A stretch of 9,569 nt of DNA from CAZHPR01 sp964534305 (GTDB taxonomy: Bacteria > Patescibacteriota > Minisyncoccia > Phycocordibacterales > WO2-35-19), in the NCBI GenBank assembly GCA_964534305.1, contig CAZHPR010000018.1, positions 1-9,569 on the forward strand, given 5' to 3'. Within the stretch, counting starts at the first letter, position 1. The number at the start of each line of letters is the position of its first letter. Positions 5,559 through 9,569 of the stretch are shown piece by piece. The translations under genes and the position numbers were made by a program. The notes under the pieces are model-generated. The model had not been told where the DNA came from. It saw only the letters and a program-made list of their open reading frames with translations, and did not search any database.

Positions 5559-6832
5559 TCATCTTGGGTCTCTGGTTTCAATCTTGGAACTGCCGCGACA
5601 GCAGCCCGCAGGGGGGCGGCTTCGAAATGGGTATAGGCGGCGTTCATTTCGGCGCTCGCATGGCCAGTCAATTTCTGGCGGACTTCAACCGCAATGCCCG
5701 CATTCGCCATCGCGCTGTTGAACGAATGGCGGAGGGAATGGAATGAAAGAGAGCGCCGCTTCCGGCCTTTTGACCCGCCCGCCTCATCGACTTCTCCCGC
5801 GATCTTGGCTTTCTCCATGAGCCGGGCAAATTTCATGGACAAGCCCGATTTCCCGGCGGTTGATTTACCCGCCAAGCCGGGAAACAGGAATGCCTCGGGG
5901 TCGTCTTTCGCCGGAATCGAAATCAGCCATTCAAAGAGGTCGTCATGGATCGGCAACCTCACGAATGCCCCGGTTTTCCGGCGGGAATAGGTAATCTCCC
6001 GAGTGTGGAGGTCGATTTGCGACCACCGCATTTCGGTGATGTCGCGAAGGCTTGCGCCGGTGAACCAAGCAAATCGGATCGCCCCCGGCCAGTCGCCGTC
6101 CGCGACTTGAAGGAGGCGGGAAACATCCTCCGGGTTGAAAGTTCCCCGAATGGGTTCGGACTCGGCGAGTGTTTCCACGGCCTCGGCGGGATTCGCCAGA
6201 AGGATGCCCTCGCGCCGCGCGGCGTTGAGGGCTGTTCTGATTGTCTTCACGGCGTCGTTGACGGTGGCGGCGCTGCGGCCCCCGGCGGCGAGCGCGTCCC
6301 GGAAAGCGCGGATGTCATCGGTTGTGAGGGCCAGCAAGTCGCCTTTGACCTTTTCGGCGGGGGCCAGCGAAAGAAACTGGCCAATCACCCCTTGGTATCG
6401 AAGGTGAGTGGCAGCGGCAAAGCCCTTTGATCTCCCCCGCGCGCCGGGTTTGGCATGGTCTTCGGACTTGGTGGCCAGCCATCGCTCAAGCCATTGGCGG
6501 ACCGTGAAATTCCTGAATTCGCCCGCCCCCGCTGCTTCGATCATGCGGGAGAGGATGTCGCGTCCCGCCGCGAGGTTGAGTCTTCCGGCCTCTGCGAGAG
6601 AAGCCGCGTCCTTCAGCAGCGCGTAAACGGCGCGGCTTTTGTCGGTGCCCGCGCCCGCCTCCGCGATGGCAGCGGCTTCAAGTTCGCGGGCGGCGACTTC
6701 GGCTTCTTTTTTGGTCGTTTTCCGAGTGGATTTGGTTGTCTGCCGCCACTTCGAAGGATCGTCGGGGTCGGGCGTGCGGATATAGGCGTGCCAGTATGGC
6801 GTTCCGGGACGTTTTTGCAGCGAAAAGCTCAT
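5555..6832 (-). CDS. Tyrosine recombinase / site-specific integrase
   Basis: The product has 425 residues from ATG 6832-6830; an in-frame TTG at 6901 would add 23 residues that look non-coding. The N-terminus (FSLQKRPGTPYWHAYIRT) is an arm-binding-type start seen in integrases of elements. The core SAM-like region is at ~105-215. The catalytic set is complete: R263 in ASLRDITEMRW, K286 in RRKTG, H365 and R368 in FHSLRHSF, H391 in GHAS, and Y400 in AAYTHFE. It should insert and excise the element at the tRNA-derived site immediately upstream, and the direct repeats just before its start (6834-6856) may be its arm sites as well as autoregulatory sites. Its stop overlaps the next gene by 4 bp. 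No Shine-Dalgarno is evident. Confidence 0.93.
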   Translation of the reverse strand: MSFSLQKRPGTPYWHAYIRTPDPDDPSKWRQTTKSTRKTTKKEAEVAARELEAAAIAEAGAGTDKSRAVYALLKDAASLAEAGRLNLAAGRDILSRMIEAAGAGEFRNFTVRQWLERWLATKSEDHAKPGARGRSKGFAAATHLRYQGVIGQFLSLAPAEKVKGDLLALTTDDIRAFRDALAAGGRSAATVNDAVKTIRTALNAARREGILLANPAEAVETLAESEPIRGTFNPEDVSRLLQVADGDWPGAIRFAWFTGASLRDITEMRWSQIDLHTREITYSRRKTGAFVRLPIHDDLFEWLISIPAKDDPEAFLFPGLAGKSTAGKSGLSMKFARLMEKAKIAGEVDEAGGSKGRKRRSLSFHSLRHSFNSAMANAGIAVEVRQKLTGHASAEMNAAYTHFEAAPLRAAVAAVPRLKPETQDE

Positions 6833-6833
6833 G

Positions 6834-6856
6834 CTGCAAACAATACTGCAAACAGT
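6834..6856 (+). repeat. Pair of 12-bp-spaced direct repeats, candidate integrase arm sites (integrase side)
   Basis: CTGCAAACAAT (6834-6844) and CTGCAAACAGT (6846-6856), starts 12 bp apart, lie directly upstream of the integrase start. The same motif in the same orientation occurs as a pair at 7021-7043 on the other side of the tRNA fragment. Spacing and symmetry about the core fit arm-type sites of tyrosine integrases or excisionase sites; binding is inferred. Confidence 0.6.
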
Positions 6857-6939
6857 CCTTCGGTGTCCAGCGGTTTCTTGAGGTGTCCTGATTCCGGGCA
6901 ATTCCCTGTAGAATCAAGGAATTCACGCGGCAAAAAGGC

Positions 6940-6970
6940 TGGTGCGGGTAAAGGGAATCGAACCCTTGTT
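6940..6970 (-). other. tRNA 3'-end fragment, probable attachment-site core
   Basis: On the minus strand this reads as a T-stem/loop (AAGGG-TTCGATT-CCCTT), the 3' acceptor strand TACCCGC, discriminator A and CCA. The T-stem pairs perfectly. No matching 5' acceptor GCGGGTA, D-arm or proper anticodon arm lies upstream (7040-6971), so this is only the 3' end. The acceptor sequence and A discriminator most resemble tRNA-Leu, which is a guess. Integrases often use tRNA 3' ends as att cores, and one is encoded right beside it. Confidence 0.7.
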
Positions 6971-7020
6971 TCAATTCTGTATTGAGCATTTACTGGGGAT
7001 TCAGGCGATTCATTGGGCTT

Positions 7021-7043
7021 TTGCCAACAAGGTTGCAAACAAT
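7021..7043 (+). repeat. Pair of 12-bp-spaced direct repeats, candidate integrase arm sites (distal side)
   Basis: TTGCCAACAA (7021-7030) and TTGCAAACAA (7033-7042), again exactly 12 bp apart; the second continues to T7043 as TGCAAACAAT, identical to the 6835-6844 copy. Together with the 6834-6856 pair it brackets the tRNA-like core at 51 bp (this side) and 84 bp (integrase side). Confidence 0.55.
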
Positions 7044-7216
7044 CCCCTCGAATCCGAGAATGTCCGAACGTTTCGGCCAGCCGTCAACCGCCAATCGGCA
7101 GACTGACCCACCACCGGAGGGGGGCGCGGTTTTTTGACTGATGGCGCGGGACTATGGGATGCCCCCTTGTGAAAAATTTCCTTTTTCGGGGGGGGGGCAA
7201 CGATCTCTCATCCCCC

Positions 7217-7287
7217 AAGCGATTTCTTGCAATTAACGGGTTGATATGCCCTACTTCACCACGGTCGGGAGGGGCAGGAAATCGCTT
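7217..7287. repeat. 14-bp imperfect inverted repeat
   Basis: AAGCGATTTCTTGC at 7217-7230 and GCAGGAAATCGCTT at 7274-7287 are inverse complements with one mismatch across a 43-bp spacer. The right arm touches the start of the ~100-bp repeat copy A. The role is unknown. Confidence 0.6.
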
Positions 7288-7380
7288 TTCCAACCTCTTT
7301 GTTCTCTCGCCGCCTTTTGGACCGAGTTGGAGGGGGTTCAACTGCGACCGGTCGGTGGGAGAGTGGACCAAAAGAGGAGC
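7283..7380 (+). repeat. ~100-bp interspersed direct repeat, copy A (downstream of the Sel1 gene)
   Basis: It aligns in the same orientation with 8185-8284, sharing GTTCTCTCGC, GTTGGAGG, GGTTCAACTGC, GAGTGG and CCAAA blocks with short indels. By eye about three quarters of positions agree. The two copies bracket the complete Sel1 gene at 7396-8157. The gaps are not multiples of three, so it is not coding. Confidence 0.7.
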
Positions 7381-7395
7381 GGGAATTAATAGGGC

Positions 7396-8157
7396 TTACT
7401 TTTCGCCTTTGATTTTTGCGAATAGCTCTCTCGATATTCTCTGCCCCTCAGCGATTTGCTCGGGGGTAATCGCTTTTTCTATGAGTCCACGCCTTTCGAT
7501 TCCCTCTTTATTTCCTTGAGCCGCTGAAAGATTAAAGTAGGCGTAAGCCTGGCTGTAGTCTATAGGGACGCCTTCCCCCTTGACGTACATGAGACCAAGA
7601 TTGGATTGAGCGCTGGCATAGCCTTGATTGGCGGCGAGTTTATACCACTTGAAGGCTTCGTTGTAGTCTTGAGGGACGCCTTTACCATTGTAATACATGA
7701 CACCAAGACTGGATTGAGCAGTGGCCTCGCCTTGATTGCCGGCAAGTTTAAGCCACTTGAGGGCTTCGTTGTCGTCTTGAGGGACGACTTCACCCCTGGC
7801 ATACATAAGACCAAGGACGGATTGAGCGCCGGCCTCGCCTTGGTTGGCGGCGAGTTTATACCACTTGAAGGCTTCGTTGAAGTCTTGAGGGACGCCTTCA
7901 CCCGCGACGTACATGTAACCAAGATTGGATTGAGCGCCGGGCTCGCCTTGATTGGCGGCGAGTTTATACCACTTGAAGGCTTCGTTGTAGTCTTGAGGGA
8001 CGCCTTCACCCGTGGAATACATGTAACCAAGATTGGATTGAGCTCTCGCATCGCCTGCTACGGCTTTGGCTTTTTGTGCTGCAACGGATGCGTCGTCTTC
8101 TGCAAGGAGGAAGCTAGTCGTGAGGAATACTGCGAGGAGGAGGGTGAGTTTTTTCAT
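7396..8157 (-). CDS. Secreted Sel1-repeat protein, complete
   Basis: The product has 253 residues from ATG 8157-8155; the frame is open upstream, but the methionine followed by KKLTLLLAVFLTTSFLLA is a clear signal peptide (cleavage near LLA/EDD) with GGAA a few bases before it. Five Sel1 repeats of 36 residues follow (~37-216), each with A-Q-S-x-L-G-x-M-Y, G-x-G-V-P-Q-D and E-A-x-K-W-x-K-L-A-A-N-Q-G; the third has degraded positions (GEVVPQDDNEALKWLKLAG). The last segment (TPEQIAEGQRISRELFAKIKGEK) is the usual C-terminal helix. It should act as an exported scaffold; the ligand is unknown. Its repeats differ clearly from the Sel1 genes at the window ends, so it is not a recent copy of them. 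It is transcribed divergently from the 8399 gene cluster. Confidence 0.92.
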   Translation of the reverse strand: MKKLTLLLAVFLTTSFLLAEDDASVAAQKAKAVAGDARAQSNLGYMYSTGEGVPQDYNEAFKWYKLAANQGEPGAQSNLGYMYVAGEGVPQDFNEAFKWYKLAANQGEAGAQSVLGLMYARGEVVPQDDNEALKWLKLAGNQGEATAQSSLGVMYYNGKGVPQDYNEAFKWYKLAANQGYASAQSNLGLMYVKGEGVPIDYSQAYAYFNLSAAQGNKEGIERRGLIEKAITPEQIAEGQRISRELFAKIKGEK

Positions 8158-8398
8158 CTGCGTTCCGTTATTTAAAGCAGGGATTCGTTTTTTCAACCGC
8201 TCGGTTCTCTCGCGCCCTTGGGGCGTGGTTGGAGGCGGTTCAACTGCAACCGGGCGTGGCGGGGGAGTGGGCCAAAGAGAGGCCAGTACGCTAAAGAAGC
8301 AGGTTGCCGCGCCCAAAATCTGAGCAATTCTGGTGGAAGTTGGGGCAAGAGCAGGCTAAGGCGCGGCGCACAGGCCCAGCAGCTTCCCTCTACCCCGC
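8158..8398. other. Divergent intergenic region (promoters for both sides expected)
   Basis: It separates the Sel1 gene (leftward) from the small-gene cluster (rightward). It contains repeat copy B and a GC-rich stretch up to 8398. I could not identify convincing -35/-10 pairs; neither side has a strong Shine-Dalgarno except GGAA before the Sel1 start. Confidence 0.5.
8185..8284 (+). repeat. ~100-bp interspersed direct repeat, copy B (upstream of the Sel1 gene)
   Basis: Partner of 7283-7380. On the Sel1 strand this copy lies 28-127 bp upstream of the start codon, where a promoter or leader would be. Read on the minus strand both copies end in a similar GAGAGAAC...GGTTG(A/G)AAAA stretch. Confidence 0.7.
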
Positions 8399-8521
8399 AT
8401 GAAAAAGCTCACCGTCAGATGTCTCACTGTCCTGTATGTGGCGTTTTTGCTGGTGATTACCCCGTTCCCCCTGTGGCCGGTGTTCTGGGTGGAGTGGCGG
8501 ATCAGAAAGCCCGAGGCATGA
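8399..8521 (+). CDS. 40-aa membrane peptide, unknown
   Basis: ATG 8399 to TGA 8521. The peptide begins MKKLTVRC, then one hydrophobic segment (residues ~8-30, rich in L, V, F and W), then a basic tail (EWRIRKPEA), as in a single-pass or signal-anchor peptide. Its stop overlaps the next ATG as ATGA, the same coupling seen at three other junctions of this window, which argues it is translated. It is too short to assign and has no clear ribosome-binding site, so it may be spurious. Confidence 0.4.
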   Translation: MKKLTVRCLTVLYVAFLLVITPFPLWPVFWVEWRIRKPEA

Positions 8522-8649
8522 GCGCGGAAGACAACGAACGCTGGCGGGAGGCGCTTGACGCCCCCGCCCGGAAACGGTGGAAGGAGCACGGGAGGAATCC
8601 TGCCGCTGAGCGCTCGGGTATTTTTTTGCTGGCTTTTTATGGAGAATCA
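8518..8649 (+). other. In-frame upstream extension of the Pro/Tyr-rich gene, or a separate N-terminal region
   Basis: From ATG 8518 the frame stays open straight into the gene at 8650, giving 44 extra residues (MSAEDNERWREALDAPARKR, then a basic stretch and GIFLLAFYGES). The ATGA overlap with the 40-aa ORF favours a start here; the signal peptide and GGAGA motif at 8641-8645 favour 8650. Possibly a short coupled segment fused by loss of a stop codon. Confidence 0.35.
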
Positions 8650-8955
8650 ATGAAAACTCGCCCAACTCTGCTGGTGGCCGCCCTGATCTTCGGGCTGGCC
8701 TTTCCCCTGATCGCCGGACCCAAAACCCAACGGGTTTTCCCCCGGCCTTACTACTACAGCCCGCCGGTTTACAACCCGCCGGTTTACTGCCCGCCGATCT
8801 ACCGGCTGCCGAACGTGATCGAGGAAGACATCTATCGGATGCGGAATTTCCTCCCGCAGGAGGAACTGCCCCGCCCCTACGTTCCCTTTCGTCCGATCAC
8901 CAAGACCCCGCACACCAGCCTTTCCAGCATCCTCGACCAATACCGCCGCCCATGA
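8650..8955 (+). CDS. Secreted Pro/Tyr-rich small protein, unknown
   Basis: The product has 101 residues from ATG 8650, with GGAGA four bases upstream. Residues 1-22 are a signal peptide (MKTRPT, then a hydrophobic core, cleavage near LIA/GPK). The mature part opens with Pro/Tyr repeats (YYYSPPVYNPPVYCPPIY), followed by an acidic/aromatic middle (IEEDIYRMRNFLPQEELPRP) and a Ser-rich tail ending QYRRP. Such low-complexity exported proteins can be envelope or matrix components, but I recognise no family. Its stop overlaps the ATG of the Sel1 gene as ATGA, so the two are probably co-translated. The alternative start at 8518 gives 145 residues. Confidence 0.65.
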   Translation: MKTRPTLLVAALIFGLAFPLIAGPKTQRVFPRPYYYSPPVYNPPVYCPPIYRLPNVIEEDIYRMRNFLPQEELPRPYVPFRPITKTPHTSLSSILDQYRRP

Positions 8956-9569
8956 AGAAGTTCCTCCTCAAAATCGTGCTCCGCGACAAGTTCGTGGGGA
9001 TGCTCGTAATCTGGCTAGGGGTCTTGGGAGGTTGGTCGCCGCAAGTCCTCGCCGGGATGACCCCCGAGGAGGTGAGGACGTTTGAAAGACACAAGTCGAC
9101 GGCCGAGCGGGGTGATGCCCGTGCCCAATACAGCCTTGCGTGTTGCTACGCTGACGGCGAAGGCGTGGCGAAGGATGAGATTGAGGCGGTGAAGTGGTTT
9201 CGCAAGGCCGCCGAGCAGGGCGACGCCGATGCCCAATACGCACTGGGGTATTGCTACCTTAACGGCAACGGAGTGGCGAAGGATGAGATTGAGGCGGTGA
9301 AGTGGTTTCGCAAGGGTGCCGAGCAGGGTGATGCTCTCGCCCAATACAGCCTTGGGGCTTGCTACTATAACGGCTATGGCGTGGCGAAGGATGAGATTGA
9401 GGCGGTGAAGTGGTTTCGCAAGGCCGCCGAGCAGGGCGACGCCGATGCCCAATACGCACTGGGGTATTGCTACCTTAACGGCAACGGAGTGGCGAAGGAT
9501 GAGATTGAGGCGGTGAAGTGGTTTCGCAAGGGTGCCGAGCAGGGTGATGCTCGCGCCCAGATTGGACTT
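8952..9569 (+). CDS. Sel1-repeat protein with signal peptide (3' truncated by window)
   Basis: 206 codons run from ATG 8952 to the window edge with no stop. The ATG overlaps the previous stop (ATGA 8952-8955). The N-terminus is a long basic signal peptide (MKKFLLKIVLRDKF, hydrophobic GMLVIWLGVLGGW, cleavage near VLA). After a short acidic segment come Sel1 repeats with the motif WFRKAAEQGDADAQYALGYC. The repeat DNA is highly homogenised: 9162-9335 and 9378-9551 are identical (174 bp, offset 216), so units alternate A-B-A-B. Exported Sel1 scaffold by family; partner unknown. The last 55 bases equal 60-114, and continuing at base 115 keeps the frame and ends at 429, giving ~310 residues with a proper C-terminal cap. 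Confidence 0.92.
   Translation, partial: MKKFLLKIVLRDKFVGMLVIWLGVLGGWSPQVLAGMTPEEVRTFERHKSTAERGDARAQYSLACCYADGEGVAKDEIEAVKWFRKAAEQGDADAQYALGYCYLNGNGVAKDEIEAVKWFRKGAEQGDALAQYSLGACYYNGYGVAKDEIEAVKWFRKAAEQGDADAQYALGYCYLNGNGVAKDEIEAVKWFRKGAEQGDARAQIGL
9162..9569 (+). repeat. 108-bp Sel1 repeat array with 216-bp higher-order period
   Basis: The GTGGCGAAGGATGAG block recurs at 9165, 9273, 9381 and 9489, exactly 108 bp apart. Alternate units are identical at DNA level, showing recent duplication of two-unit blocks. The array continues beyond the window. Confidence 0.9.

Larger units (their letters stand above)
7044..7395. other. Intergenic region with hairpins; no gene seen
   Basis: I see no supported gene. 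It contains a stem GCCCCC (7161-7166)/GGGGGC (7193-7198) with an inner GAAAAA/TTTTTC stem and a run of ten G; a 14-bp inverted repeat with one mismatch (AAGCGATTTCTTGC 7217-7230, GCAGGAAATCGCTT 7274-7287); and copy A of the ~100-bp repeat, with a CGACCGGTCG palindrome at 7345-7354. One of these hairpins may end Sel1 transcription coming from the right, but none has a clean T-tract on that strand. Confidence 0.6.

Noticed and set aside
6940..7040. Complete tRNA gene on the minus strand
   Set aside because: The T-arm and acceptor 3' strand are perfect, but there is no 5' acceptor, D-arm or seven-base anticodon loop; it is a fragment.
7606..8175. 189-aa + strand ORF with repeated GGEFIPLEGF units
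   Set aside because: It is the antisense reading of the Sel1 repeats; the repeats are inherited from the real gene on the minus strand.
9015..9452. Minus-strand repetitive ORFs at the right end
   Set aside because: Antisense shadow of the Sel1 array; the + frame has a signal peptide and the family motifs.
9162..9569. CRISPR-like array
   Set aside because: The period is 108 bp, whole units are repeated with no unique spacers, and they are coding.
1..9569. Simple terminal overlap proving circularity
   Set aside because: The first bases do not equal the last; only 60-114 matches the end, and repeats could explain it, so circularity is kept as a hypothesis.

Overview
This window looks like a small integrative or plasmid-like element, possibly seen in its circular, unintegrated form. 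It is GC-rich with many Sel1-repeat proteins, a DUF805 membrane protein and a GC-rich tyrosine recombinase. That combination fits a Gram-negative environmental bacterium, perhaps Verrucomicrobiota or a relative, but the taxonomic call is only an impression.

Layout. 1-1413 (+): the 3' end of a Sel1-repeat gene, then a zinc-ribbon/DUF805 membrane protein with a 114-bp tandem duplication. 1414-1918: non-coding and highly structured, with three 57-59 bp repeats that each carry a CACTTCA/TGAAGTG dyad, a perfect 16-bp inverted repeat around a purine and CA tract, and a duplicated 26-bp G-rich unit. It is a candidate replication origin. 1919-6832 (-): a replication and integration module, in order of transcription a tyrosine integrase, an unknown 207-aa protein, a small helix-turn-helix (excisionase-like) protein, an archaeo-eukaryotic-type primase and an SF3-like helicase. 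Two of its junctions are ATGA stop/start overlaps. Between the HTH gene and the primase, on the opposite strand, sit a strong promoter and an intrinsic terminator predicted to make a ~65-70 nt antisense RNA against the primase leader. 6833-7395: the attachment region, with a 31-bp tRNA 3' end (T-arm, acceptor strand, CCA) flanked on both sides by pairs of 12-bp-spaced direct repeats, followed by hairpins and one copy of a ~100-bp repeat. 7396-8157 (-): a complete secreted Sel1 protein. 8158-8398: divergent intergenic region with the second copy of the ~100-bp repeat. 8399-9569 (+): a 40-aa membrane peptide, a secreted Pro/Tyr-rich protein, and a Sel1 gene with signal peptide that runs off the end of the window.

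How it fits together. The primase and helicase would replicate the element from the repeat-rich region, the antisense RNA could limit primase expression, and the integrase and HTH protein would act at the tRNA-derived site. No capsid, conjugation or known defence gene is visible. The last 55 bases match 60-114 exactly, and joining the end to base 115 restores one in-frame ~310-aa Sel1 gene. The tRNA fragment has integrase on its 3' side but no 5' half of the tRNA, which is the arrangement of a free attP. Together these suggest a circle of about 9.45 kb, which remains inference until read-level evidence is seen.
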